Of a DNA stretch of 64,000 nt, positions 1 through 10,860 are shown in pieces. The notes under the pieces were generated by a model. That model made no database searches and had not been told where the DNA came from. It saw only the letters and a list, made by a program, of their open reading frames with translations. Each line of letters begins with the position of its first letter. Positions within the stretch are counted from its first letter, which is position 1. Origin of the DNA: Topomyia yanbarensis (Eukaryota; Arthropoda; Insecta; Diptera; Culicidae); the NCBI RefSeq assembly GCF_030247195.1, contig NC_080672.1, positions 400,971,037-401,035,036 on the forward strand. Direction: 5' to 3'. Made by a program: the position numbers and the translations under genes.

Positions 1-299
1 GAGTATTCGGAGGATCACATCGACCGTCGATTGGTTCTGAGCTCCATTTCGTTTGATCACGACCAACAAATGTTTCTGGGTTGGTATTAATTTCTTCTGA
101 TGCATAACCAGAGTACATATTCAGATTCTTCTTCCCAGTCTGCATCAGATTCATCTTCGGAAGCAATATCATTCGCATCTTCTTCCTCGCTTTGCAAATC
201 AGATTCGGCATCGTCTGCTGTTGAATTTACTCGAATTTCTTTTATTATTTCAGATTCTATGAGGCGATTGAACACATGGGTAGATCGTCTTGTAGCCAT
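1..299 (-). pseudogene. piggyBac-like transposase, N-terminal part, frameshifted and cut by window edge
   Basis: The minus-strand frame starts at an ATG at 299 and gives about 60 residues rich in Asp, Glu and Ser (consecutive DDAESD, EEEDAND and EDESDADWEEE runs). Such an acidic N-terminus is usual ahead of the piggyBac DDE domain. The frame then ends at 87, but a neighbouring frame continues to the window edge with ETFVGRDQTKWSSEPIDGR, which resembles the 'F-G-R-D-x-T-x-W' entry into the piggyBac transposase core. I infer a one-base frameshift near position 100. The catalytic Asp residues would lie left of the window and cannot be assessed. The TTAA-flanked terminal repeat at 830-873 sits upstream in the right orientation. 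Alternative: a domesticated piggyBac-derived gene, less likely given the frameshift. Confidence 0.6.
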
Positions 300-873
300 T
301 AAAATTTTTTGTTGCTTCTAGATCCTACAATTTGAATAATTACGACAACTATAACACCAAGAATAGACAACAAAAATAAACAATAACGAAAAAGTTAGGT
401 TATGTTGGATCCAAATAATTTTCAAGTAGACCACAGTGAGTGAAATGAAAGTATTTACTAAAAAACATATGACTCACGTGATTATCGTATGCTATTTTTT
501 TTCTTGTAAAAATGACAAAAAGATAAAATCAATTAAAATTTTAAAAAAATGCCTGCTAATATGGAGATGAACTCATCAAAATGTTTTTTTTTCAGATAAA
601 TATTAATGTATAAAACCCGTGGTATTCCTAGTAAATATTACATGCACACCGGGCCTGCTAGGCCCGGCTTGCTTTTTTGCGCATGCAAAAAATTCAAACA
701 TTGCTGCGCATCACTCCATAGATGAAAATTTCACAATTCTTTATTTTTGTTAGATTTCAAAGCTACTTATCAAAATTTACATACCCAAGCTTATACTGCA
801 TACACATTTGGTTGTAACTAAAAAATTGTAACGTGCCGGGCCTCTGAGACCCGCGTGCCATTTTGAGGGTTAA
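1..873 (-). mobile_element. piggyBac-like transposon, right terminus (5' end of transposase side)
   Basis: Read on the minus strand, the element begins at a TTAA (870-873) followed by CCCTCAAAATGGCACGCGGG, which fits the piggyBac rule of a TTAA target and a terminus starting CCC. Two GC-rich palindromes lie in the end region: one at 835-855 (CGGGCCT/AGACCCG type) and one at 649-666 (CCGGGCCT-GCT-AGGCCCGG). They are probably subterminal transposase-binding repeats. About 530 bases of AT-rich untranslated DNA separate the terminus from the transposase ATG at 299. The other end is outside the window, so autonomy and length are unknown. Confidence 0.55.
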
Positions 874-1825
874 AACACATGGTTGTGTGTGACAATGCTA
901 TAATTAAGAGCTTCATATATATGGACAGTGAGATAATCAATGTTCGGTTACAAGATCCGATACCGCTTACTCACATTTAGGAGAAATTCAGGACAAAACG
1001 CAATGCGATACTACTATTATACATAGTATTCTTTGCACATACCAGGGACGAACTAGTACGTTTCAGTTCTGTGAAAAAACGGCACACTACGATATACTCT
1101 CATCAGAAACAACTGAACACCAAATTTTTGGCATCTGTTCAGGTAATATTGACAACGACGATAGCTGCGACAAGTATCTCAAAATCTACAACCAGCACAA
1201 TCATTCAGGAAATTCACACTCGTAAGGGCAACAAGCAAGGAAGAAATCGGCAGATGTACGCGAAGATAAAAGGAACAACCACGATGATGACACGGAAGTG
1301 TTCAATAGCGAGATAGATATCAATAACGCAGTTGATGAGGAAAAAATATTTCCCTGCCTCGCAAATAGGTATCCACGTGCAATGGCTAAGAGCCCACGCG
1401 AGATGTGCTGGACAACCATTAAAACACGTATTTTTATTGTTGAACGTAGATAGAAATAGGTAAAAGATCCTCTGATTTGATTAGCTAAAGCATTGAACTA
1501 AACGAATTAGTAGAAGTTTTATGGACGACTCAGCACTAAAACTCTCCAAAAGTCACGTTTAACAAAACTCAGATGTAATACTCGATTTTGGCAACTTTAT
1601 TTTAAATTTAAATGACAAATTTTTTAATTAAACCCAATTTAAATTTCTGTATTCGGCACTCTGAACTCTTAGTATAAATACTAGGCATCACATTCAAGCG
1701 AACAAGGCAAAACATGTTTCAATTTACTGAGAACAATATAGCCGTGACGACAGATTTTGTTTTCGCGTCATTTCAATGCAATTTCATTTTCATTGGCACT
1801 TAGTTTCATTTTCATCCGAGAAATT
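874..1825. other. Intergenic, no recognised gene
   Basis: AT-rich DNA without a convincing coding region. A TATA-like TATAAATA lies near 1672, shortly before the dispersed repeat that begins around 1826. It could belong to that repeat, for example as part of an old LTR, but I see no clear LTR ends. Confidence 0.4.
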
Positions 1826-2420
1826 CGTTCCGTATTAAAACATTGTTGCGACTAAAATATTGTGACTGGTTGAATTAAGTCCAATCGTTTCGATTTCGTG
1901 TCTTCAGTATATGACAGTCTCTAGGTCTGTTTTTGTACGTTTTGGAATAAAATGAGAGAGATGATCAGTAATCACGGAGAAGGAAAAAAATCAGCTAATC
2001 TAAGTAACCTCAAGAGCATCTCTTTTATCTTTTCTATACACTCGTGTGAACGTAGTATTAACCCTCCGGAAGTCGCGCTTATGGCCCACTCAACGAGCAA
2101 CCGCTGGTGCCCTAAGCCGATTTCGCTAGATTTTCAGAGTAGCGTGCACTTAGTGCACTAGCGCGACTGCCGGAAGGTTAACTGAAATTGTTCCCCAAAT
2201 TTGGGTAAAACAAACCTGCAATCGAAAAGCATTACAGTTTTCTCCAAGAAGCCATGCATCTCTTCCAATCTTGATAATAAAAAACGAACCAATTACTGAA
2301 CAGATTAGTGTCAACATTTTTGAATTAACTTAGCATGTGTAACTGCAAGTGTCATAGCAAATTCAATTGCCAGAAGGAACTAGACAGTAGGCCATGCACA
2401 CTGCTCAAATATAATATTTT
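1826..2420 (+). repeat. Dispersed repeat, copy 1 (carries the empty site of the truncated I element)
   Basis: This stretch matches 59817-60574 plus 63541-63640 in the same orientation. Shared landmarks are TTCCGTATTAAAACA, CAGTATATGACAGTC, GGAATAAAATGA and CCAATTACTGAACAGATTAGTGTCAA. Copy 1 contains a 124-bp MITE at 2058-2181 that copy 2 lacks, and copy 2 contains a 3-kb I-clade insertion that copy 1 lacks. A TATA-like motif just upstream and AATAAA-type signals would suit a solo LTR, but this is speculative. The outer boundaries are approximate. Confidence 0.6.
2058..2181. mobile_element. Short TTAA-flanked MITE, copy 1 (124 bp)
   Basis: TTAA at both ends encloses imperfect terminal inverted repeats (CCCTCCGGAAGTCGC on the left, GCGACTGCCGGAAGG on the right). 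A second copy lies at 17695-17813 with the same ends and the same interior (TTATGGCCCACT, CTGGTGCCCTAA, TTTCGCTAGATTTTCAGAG). The related repeat copy near 60310 lacks it, which supports insertion. The CCC start plus TTAA target fits a non-autonomous piggyBac-type element, but no parent is visible here. Confidence 0.75.
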
Positions 2421-2860
2421 CTTAATGATGAAGCCGAAAATGTCGCTATAATCGTTGAAGCGACGGGACATTTCTATTGTCGCTCTGTTAGCAGCGTAGT
2501 TTGTGGACGGAGGACACGAGTTGGTGCGTAGTGGTTAATTTGTGATAGGAGATCGTGAATATCATATTCAGCCAGAAGAAGCTTTGACTCGAAGGTAACT
2601 TGCGACGCGTGTCTACGTTCTTCTGAAGTGTAGTTCTAATAATCGATAACGCACTTCGTATGGTGGCAGGTTCAACGGATAGTTCCAAGGCAATTGACGT
2701 AACGCATATCGTATGAATCTGCGTTGGGCAGATTCAATTTTCCGGCTCCAAGTTGCATGATAGGGGCCCCCACCAGACGCTGTTTGAAAATTCTAACGGT
2801 GTAATTAAATAATTATTAAAAAATGGAACAACTTTATTGAAATAATAAATAAATTTTATT
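2421..2860. other. No recognised feature
   Basis: I see no coding region or repeat structure that I can support in this stretch. Confidence 0.35.
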
Positions 2861-2864
2861 GAAA

Positions 2865-3320
2865 TCAATAAGTAGATTTATTGTCTCTCGACCAATAATT
2901 TAATTTATTGAATTTAATGCATAATTTTATTGAACCTACAAATCTTTTTTCTGTGTGTACTTGAACTGAAATTTGTTCAAGCTGGTCACAATTTAGCAGC
3001 GAAATGGGCTCACCACTCAGAAACCTTTCAACGACTATCACTACTCCGCCTCCTCGCAATTGGAGGCTGACCAATGAGCTACGATCGCATCGAAATATTG
3101 TATAATAGGCCAAAATTTTTGCTCTGTCGATATCTGACCGTAGACAAATTTCAATAAAAACAACTACATCGTAATCGCGACTGGATAGCTGCAAGCGGAG
3201 ACGGGAGATTTTAGTACGCATGCCTCTGACGTTCTGGTAATATATCGAAAACAAGCAGTCTTCCATAAGGCGAGCAGATGTGCGTCCCGGCGACTCTATA
3301 AATGTTGATGGAAGCCTTGA
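2865..3320 (-). pseudogene. Non-LTR retrotransposon endonuclease fragment (Jockey-type ORF2 start)
   Basis: The minus-strand frame reads YYQNVRGMRTKISRL near its start, the typical 'QNxRGxxxK' opening of an apurinic/apyrimidinic-type endonuclease in Jockey-superfamily ORF2. It continues with DYDVVVFIEICLRSDI, where the usual catalytic ETWL is degraded to EICL. The frame stays open upstream of the ATG at 3266 as far as about 3320 (SPGRTSARLMEDC), so the true start may be further upstream. After about 100 residues similarity fades into an A/T-rich tract, and no GDFN, SDH or RT part follows. It is a short dead fragment, not linked to the RT pieces near 56 kb by anything I can see. Confidence 0.65.
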
Positions 3321-3324
3321 CAGT

Positions 3325-5615
3325 TGAAGGCTTAAAATTTTAATAGGAGTGGAATGCGTGTAGGCAGGAACGTTTTGGCAAAAGCGGAAATCCTGAAAGC
3401 TTCTGTGTGGCCCTGATGTGTGGCAGATCCAAAACGGGTTGACGCTTCAGACGAATAGGTCGGCGAGAGGACTAATGGCTTGTTTACCAGCCAAAGAAAA
3501 GCGCTGTGAATCACTAGCACTAAATCGATTTTTTATCGCTTCAGCGCCAGATATTTGCGCGAATACACACAACATCGATGAAACGATCGACAAAAGCAAC
3601 CCGAGAACTAAATCAAAACTCAACAACCGTGTAATACACAACAAAAAGCTGAACAATTCGCTACCGAAATTCGCTTGGATAGCTTAAGAGAACAAGGTTG
3701 CCAACAGTATGATATGAATAGTTTTAGATGACATTTTTTCAAATATGAATTTTGATTAGATCCTGGTATTTTGATGTTTTTATTTTCATGTCATTTCTGA
3801 TTGCATACTAGGAATTTTTAATCAACTTCACAGTGGGCGTTGTTATGATGTTTTCCATTATAGATCAACTGACAAACAGGAATATCAGCAATCAGTGTAA
3901 ATTACGCTTATATAGTTGGAAACGACATTGTCTAAAAATGCCTTTATCAGAACGGTCGTGCTTAACTTTTCACCATTAAAAAAGGTAGCATAAACGAACA
4001 TTGAATTGCCACAGTTCCCATTGACTTGCAAACGATTTGAGGCGGAATCCGAATAGGAACTTCATCCGAACTACCGTTACTTGATATTTTACATTTAAGT
4101 TATTTTAACTTGCTAAACAAACTGATATTAGGAAAGAAAATCTAGCGGTGTCCAAAATAAACCAGTTTCTTCGACATATTTTGGACAATGTTTATCTTAT
4201 CCTTCTTCGTAAAATTTAACAAAGGAATCTTAACAAACACCTAAATTATTAGATCCTTGAAAAACTATTATATTGCACATTTATTTCTAATTTGAAAATA
4301 CATCACTACTACCGATTCCTTTTGGCAATCGTGTAATTAAGATTCGTTTTTGATGACATTTTTTTCAAATATATATTTTTTAATTTAAATTGAACTATTT
4401 ATGTTTAGACTTGAAAAACAACCTAAAGAACTTGATTGTCTTCATTAAACCAAAATATGTAGCGGTTTTAATCAGGTTGGTTACCCTAGTTGAGCCTCAC
4501 AAATCGGATATCCTTGTTAAATCAATTTGTTACCCTACCTAGTTAAATTATTTGAATTTTTCTATAACTAGCTAGAAGTAACCTGAAGTAGATTGAAAAA
4601 TATGTACAATTCAAAGCTTTATATTTAGGGATACACGAAAGTGAGGTTAAATTAAAATAGAATCGCTCGTTCCGTTTATAGGGTAGTCAAAACCTACCAA
4701 ACGTGAGCTCAGACATTTTACTTTATACTATTTCGTTAATCATAAATGCCCATTGCAGGAGATTTTAATTTCCGAACGGAAATAAAAGAATTGTAAATCC
4801 TGGAACACTGCTTCCCTGTTGCTGCCGCAACTAGGTTCGTGTGGCGCTTTCTACTCCAGTATCCTGAAAACTGGTTATCAAAATTCTACCTACATTCGCT
4901 AGGCTGCCTCACTTTATTATGTATACATTTCTATTTTATTTGTTTATACTGAGTTATCTAATACGTATTGACCTAAATTTCCGGGTCAACCAGTATTTTG
5001 TCAACGGGTTTACTATTCAGTTCCATCGAACAGGACTTTGCTATGTGACCTAGATACTACAAACAATCTTTAGCTCGAGCATAGAACGTTGCATCGACAG
5101 AATCAACGGTAAAAACTCAACCGTTGACGAACTACGAGTGACTGATCACAGGATTCATAACTGGTAAAAACGAAACAAAGTGTGTGTACTTAAGCGTTCT
5201 ATTGTTTGAAACTGTTCAAACCTTATATTCCACCTGTCCGTTGCGTTCAGTTTTTCGAATAGATCTTGCAGCATTCACCTCTGCTGATGGAATTTCAACC
5301 GACATTTCCCTACACCGAAGCAGCAAAGCGTAAAAAAGCAGCGAACAATGGAACAACTGCGAAATTTATTACCTCCGAGGAATAGCTGGTGCACAAAACG
5401 AATCAAAAAAAAGTTCGGATTTATGATGTACAAGAAGGGGGTTATCCTTTCCGTTCAAAAGCAAATTCGAAACAGCAACCCAACGAGAAAAATACCGGAG
5501 CTGTACCGCCTGCTGGTTGTTGTCGTAAATATAGCAACAGCAAGCGAGAATAGTTCTAGTTCGACATTTGAAAACAAGGGCTGAATTCCAAACTGGTAAT
5601 GCGAATTCAGCTTTC
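3325..5615. other. Intergenic, no recognised gene
   Basis: About 2.3 kb of AT-rich DNA. Short open frames occur on both strands but none shows a known domain or a codon pattern I would trust. No tandem array or terminal repeat stands out. Confidence 0.35.
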
Positions 5616-5621
5616 ATAAAT

Positions 5622-5888
5622 AATTTTTTTTCTTTTTTTTATTTATAATTATTTTCCGTCAACCGCTTTCCACACTGAGGAATTTTCACCGTCACCAAAA
5701 AGACGACTCCACCATCTGAACCCTGAATCGGTCCATCAACTCATGGACCGGGGCCAACGGCTTTACACTCTGAACGAAGATGTGACCTGAAATTTTTCAC
5801 CACAGAAAATTCAAACGGCTGGGATTGAACCCAGAGCCAATGCGCTGAGAAGCATTAACGCTGTTCCACTGAACCATCGGCGACGCCT
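5622..5888 (-). mobile_element. tRNA-derived SINE
   Basis: On the minus strand the element begins GGCGTCGCCGATGGTTCAGT. It contains an A-box-like TGGTTCAGTGG and, about 45 bases on, a B-box-like GGTTCAATCCC, which is the spacing of an RNA polymerase III internal promoter in a tRNA. A non-tRNA body of about 180 bases follows, ending in an A-rich tail (AAATAAAAAAAAGAAAAAAA). Head, body and A-rich tail match the plan of tRNA-derived SINEs known in Aedes (Feilai type). I cannot confirm the exact family or a target duplication. Confidence 0.75.
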
Positions 5889-6099
5889 AAAAATGTTAAA
5901 TTTGGCTAAACACAAAATACGCCTTTTTTGGCAATAAACTGAATTAGGCTAAAACAAGTTTTTGCCTCTGTTTACACGTGAGATCTTGGAAGCAGAAATC
6001 GAGTACTACACAAACACAGTGTCAGCATGTAACCTTGATTTTTGCTAAAAGAAAAAAAAATGGATGTACCAATTTTGCTTAACGGTACAAAACCTAACC

Positions 6100-8077
6100 T
6101 AAATAAGTTGGATTTGAATGTTTTCTGTTCCACTCGTCAGTAACTGACACCAACTTGCTATTAATTAAACGATATATCCAAATTAACACCAAATTGGTGT
6201 CAGTTAGACATTAAAACCAAACAGTTTACACAGCATGTGTGAACGGCTAAAGCAATTGGCTGGTACCGAGTGATGTCTCTGTTAGCCAAGCATAGAAGCT
6301 CTGGGTCGGTTACGAGTACAGGGAACCGAAGTATAGTCTTTTGGCAAGTTGATGTCAGTTACTGACGGGTGCAACACTAGAGTGGCTCGCGGTTGTATGG
6401 GAAAACTTTAAAATGATTTAGACTAGCGGGCACAGCACTGTTTGAGTTACTTTTGTGGTCCCAAATGCCTGTGCAAAATTTGGTAGCGATTGGTTGCTAC
6501 CCGGGTTTGCGCATTGCATTCAAAGTTTGTATAGGATTTTATATGAGGAAATTAATTATTTTGCATTTACGTTAATAAAGATCGCTATTTCACTCAATAT
6601 GAAAAACCAGTTTTATAAAACTATAGTTCAAATCTTGGTTAATAACTTTGTCGAAGACCATAACTAGCTACGAGTTTTCAAAAAATAGTTATAACGATTT
6701 TAAAACTTACGGTAAAATACAAATGCAGAAAATGATTACTTTTTCCAACACTGCCGGTGCAGCACCGTCATCGACATTAAAAACTTAAATAAATGAGAAT
6801 ATATTCATCGCAGAGACTTGGTAGTTATGAATGAAATGTTCAGAATGAATTACTAAATATCGTAGACGTTGTCAGAAAATGAAAAGAAAAAGAGAGGGGG
6901 GGGGGGGGGCATGTGTACTCCCCAGTCCCTGTTTAGATTGTTTTGTATAAGCCGTATAAGAATCATTACGTCCTTGTAAATGTCAACAACTGAGCTTTCT
7001 TAATATTTTGATAGACCCAAATATGAATCATACTACAATCTTTGTTGTGGGAAATAGCATTTACAATATTTTGAATTTATACCTAGAAAAATTTATGTGT
7101 TGTTTTTGCTTGGGACAAAAACTAACTTAGGTCTGAAAATCGCGTTGGGCTCTAACCTGAAGTATATTTCTGGTTCGCCAACATCACCTCTGTTTTGCGT
7201 GAACCCAACTCAATTTCATCAAAAAACGCTTGTTTGAAATAACTATCCTGGCTTCTTTCCTAGATTCTCAAACGAAAACGTAAATAGAAACAATTCCGAG
7301 ACTTTAAGGAATCTAAGGATATGCATTTTTAAAAATTCTGACTGAACGGCTAAGAAATAGGGTTTAAAATATGTAAAACTTATAAACCACTGTACCATTT
7401 TAAATGAGATAACAGTAGAGCCCTTAAATAGTAGCACTCAAACACGTAAGATTAATTTTTAATTCGGCGGTTAAAACCTGCGTAAAAGGTGTGCTCCTTA
7501 TATTATACTAAACTATCTAAACAGGGAACTGGGGAGTACACAAGCCACACCCCCTCTTGTTTTCATTTTCTGACTACATCTATGTTATTCAGTAATTCAT
7601 TCTGAACATTTCATTCAAAGGTACCAAGTCTCTGCGATGAATATATTCTCATTTATTTCAGTTTAAATTATCGGTGTCGTGGTGTATTGACACTGTTGGA
7701 AGAAATAATAAATTTCTGCATTTAGATTGAACCATAAGTTTTAAAATCGTTATAACTATTTTTTGAAAACTCGTAGCTAGTTACCGTCTTCGACAAAGTC
7801 GTTAACCAAGGTTTGAATTATCGTTTTATAAAGCTGGTTTTTCATATCGAGTGAAATAGCGATCTTTATTAACGTAAATGCAAAATAATTCATTTCCCCA
7901 TATAAAATCCCATACAAACTTTGAACGCAATGCGCAAACCCGGGAAGCAACCGACCGCTCCCAAACTTTGCACAGGCATTTGGGACCACAAAAGGAACTC
8001 AAAAAAGTGCTGTGCTGAAAAATGTCATTTTCGAGCCACTCTAGTGCAACACGAAACATTCAAATCCAGCTTATTTA
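6100..8077. mobile_element. Small MITE (about 300 bp), split by the fold-back element
   Basis: The outer ends are inverted: TAAATAAGTTGGATTTGAATG at 6100 and the complement of that motif at 8057-8077 (CATTCAAATCCAGCTTATTTA). Further inside, CTCGTCAGTAACTGACACCA (6134) is inverted against GATGTCAGTTACTGACGGGTG near 6351-6371. Taking out 6378-8052 leaves about 303 bp with long inverted ends. It is an inert host for the later insertion. No target duplication was identified with certainty. Confidence 0.55.
6378..8043. mobile_element. Fold-back DNA element, 1.67 kb, with 9-bp target duplication
   Basis: The termini are TAGAGTGGCTCG and its complement CGAGCCACTCTA. They are flanked on both sides by the same nine bases GTGCAACAC (6369-6377 and 8044-8052). 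The arms (about 6378-6955 and 7500-8043) are imperfect inverted repeats over about 550 bp, including the shared TGGTCCCAAATGCCTGTGCA block and the AACAGGGAYTGGGGAGTACA block. The central 550 bp is unique and has no transposase. A 9-bp duplication fits Mutator-like elements; the terminal TAGAG would also fit the hAT end pattern, which normally has 8 bp. Small open frames in the arms are mirror images of each other and not genes. Confidence 0.8.
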
Positions 8078-8079
8078 CA

Positions 8080-9180
8080 GTGTCAGCGCCCTATTTGTTT
8101 TGAAAATACTAAGTTATTTCGACACACCGATAAACCACAGAGCAAACCGTGACAAATCATTTTCTAGAACAAAGAAAACCCTGCTTATGACAAATTCCTC
8201 TACTATTAATAACGGGACAAATTTATTAATGGGACTAAGCTCCCCTCGTAAATTCTATTAGTTTGTTTCCATCGCGGCAACCAAACACTTGATTTTGTTA
8301 GTGGAAAATCAATGTTCCATCACGAAACCCTTTGTGCACATGAGAAGCCTATTTTTGGAACATACACAACCTCCGTTCCGTCCGCTCTTTTCTCCAACAA
8401 CCCCATCCGCCTTTGTCAATCCGCACTAAAACCGACGGACGAACAAATGCGAGAAACTTCCGCAAGAAAAACTTTATCGTTCAGTCGCTTTTGCTTGGAT
8501 GCTTCAACGATTTTCCTACCCTCGCTCGATTCGCGTCGCATGTATGTACCACTGCCTGGTACACCGATACCGGACCGAATCCTCCTTCGCAGAAGTTCGC
8601 AAAATTCTAACTCTACACCTCTAATCCTGCCCCCCAGCCGTCGCTCCGCTTAAGACTTAACACGGTTCCCGCAAATGAGCAAACGGGCCATCAAATGCTA
8701 TTTTTACCACCAGCAGCGTAACGGAAGAGGGTGTTTCGAAGCGATAGGCCCCGTATCCACACACCCGTTTTTTTATGAACGTTGAGCTGATAAAGAAAAC
8801 ACCATCCGGTTAGCACCCGTAGGCAGTAGCTAGTAGGCGCCCTTGTAGATGTCGCTGTTGGTAATGCTGAGCCGAAATTTTACTCGCTACATCAAAGTTA
8901 GCAATTTTAGAGCACATGAAATGAAAATGTTTGGTGTGTGAATTTAGACAGGAAGAACACGGTGGTAATTCCCGGCTTAGCGAAACTGGCCTCTAAATGG
9001 AATATGACCGTAACAGCTACGTGGAAAAATTTGGCATTTGCTAAGTTGTTTATTGTTTTGTGATCAGGCAGAGACAGCATTTGCGTTAGTGAAGTGTGTT
9101 GCAATCAATACAAATTCCGCAGATGTGGAAAATTTGTTTCCGTTTTTGATTCCTATGCCGCTACCCGTTCGCGAGGGTTG
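8080..9180. other. Intergenic, no recognised gene
   Basis: Slightly more GC-balanced than its surroundings around 8310-8660, with two overlapping open frames of about 65-113 codons. They have no domain that I recognise and look like chance. Nothing else to report. Confidence 0.35.
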
Positions 9181-10860
9181 CTATAACTGAGACTTGAAGC
9201 TTGAGATTTGGTACATGTGGCTGTAGACTTGCGACTGGGGGCTTGAGATATTTGGAACTTGCAACTAGGGACATGGGAGATTTAAGGATGAAGACATGAA
9301 GCTTGGGACTTGGAACGTTCAGAAATTTGGGACTTGAAGCTTGGGGCTCAGGACTTCAAATCTTTGGAATTTGGTATATTTGGGACTTTGGGTTTGAGAC
9401 TTGGGATATTTGTGACTTAGGAAATGGAAGATTTGTGACTTGAAACATGGGTGATTGGGGATTCGGCGCGAAGGGTTTGGGACTTGGAAGATTTGGGACT
9501 TGGGACCTGCGACTATGAAGGAACTTGGAACATGAGTTTGGGATTTGAACCATGGGAAGTGAAATGTGGGACTTGAGACGTGGTGCTTTGAATTAGGGTT
9601 TTGGTTTGGCACTTGGAACATAAGACTTAGGCATTGGGGCCGAGGATTTGAAGCTTTGCACTCGTTACCTGGGACTCGGGACATGAGATCAAGGACTTGA
9701 AACTTGGGGCTTTAAATTTTTGAATTTGGCGCTTATGGATTTGTGCTGAGACTGGGGATATTTGTGGCTTAAGATATAGGAGATTTGGGACGTCCGGTTT
9801 TGAATTTGGGACTTGAGACATAGCAAATGGACATGGAACTTGGTACTTGAGATTTTGGACTTATTACTTGGAAATTGGGATCTGGGACTTTAGACTTGAG
9901 ACTTGGGATTTGAGACTTGAGGCGTGAAATTTGGTTCTGTGTACTAGGATCTTGATATTTAAGTCTAGTAATCTGGAACCTAAGAATTGAGACTTGAAAC
10001 ATGGGATATGGAACTAGCGACTTGGTAACTAGATCAAAAACCTTGGTCTTGCGGCTGATGACTTGAGACTTGGGGTTTATTATTTGGAACTTGGGATTTA
10101 GGATGCGAGACTCGAAGATTAAAAGCTTGAGATTCGGGAGATCTTGACTTTAAATATTTGCATTTGGTAATTGTAGCATCGGCCTTGGGACTTGGGATAT
10201 TTGTGACTTAGAATACAGAAGATTTGGGACTTTGGCTTTGAACTTGGGGCTAGGAACTTGAGACGTGGGACTTGTAGCTTGGAACTTGGGACTTGCGGCT
10301 TGGGATCTGAAACATGGAATCAGGTATTTTGCGATTTGGTAATTGGAACATAACGCTTGGGTCTTGTGGTTGATGACTCAGGATCTAGAATTTGTTATTT
10401 GGAAATTCAGACTACAGGATTCGGCTATGTTGTTGTGGACTGGAGATTCGGGAGATTTCGAACTTGGGATATGGGAGTTTGGGACTTGAGACATGGGACT
10501 CGAAACTTGCGAAATGGTACTTGCGGCTGTGAATTTTGGAATAGAGACATGGGATTTAGGATTTGGAGGTTGCTGCTTGGTACTCTAGAGATCGCAAGTT
10601 TTGAATGCTCGGACTGCGAAGGGACCTAGGATTTGGGACTTGGAATTTAGTTTGTGGGACTTGAGGGTTTTAACTTGCGATTTAGGACTTGAAACATAAG
10701 ATTGGATCTTGTATCTTGGGACTTGAGCTTTGAATTTGATACTAAGAACATGGTTGTTGTGGGCTTGAAGGCTTGGAACTAGTGACTAGGGACTTGGTAC
10801 TTAAAACTAGGGATTTAATACTTGTAGTTCTTGACTTCGGACTTGAGGACTTGGGAGTTT
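9180..10860 (+). repeat. Degenerate G/T-rich heptamer-like array (GGGACTT type)
   Basis: For about 1.7 kb the plus strand is made of variants of GGGACTTG and GGAACTTG, for example GGGACTTGGGACTTG-like runs, spaced mostly by multiples near 7 bases. Cytosine is rare except inside ACTT. It is a heavily mutated minisatellite. Open frames on either strand are by-products: the minus strand gives Pro/Ser/Gln-rich PNPKSQ repeats. Confidence 0.85.

Noticed and set aside
1826..2420. Solo LTR of an LTR retrotransposon
   Set aside because: TATA-like and AATAAA motifs are present and a second copy exists, but I could not find TG...CA ends, a target duplication or a primer-binding site, so it is left as an unclassified dispersed repeat.
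6455..6667. 70-codon frames in inverse copies (6455-6667 and 7777-7989) with similar products
   Set aside because: They are the two arms of the fold-back element read outward; there is no coding signal beyond arm similarity.
9319..10002. Minus-strand frames rich in PNPKSQ-type residues
   Set aside because: By-products of the GGGACTT degenerate array.
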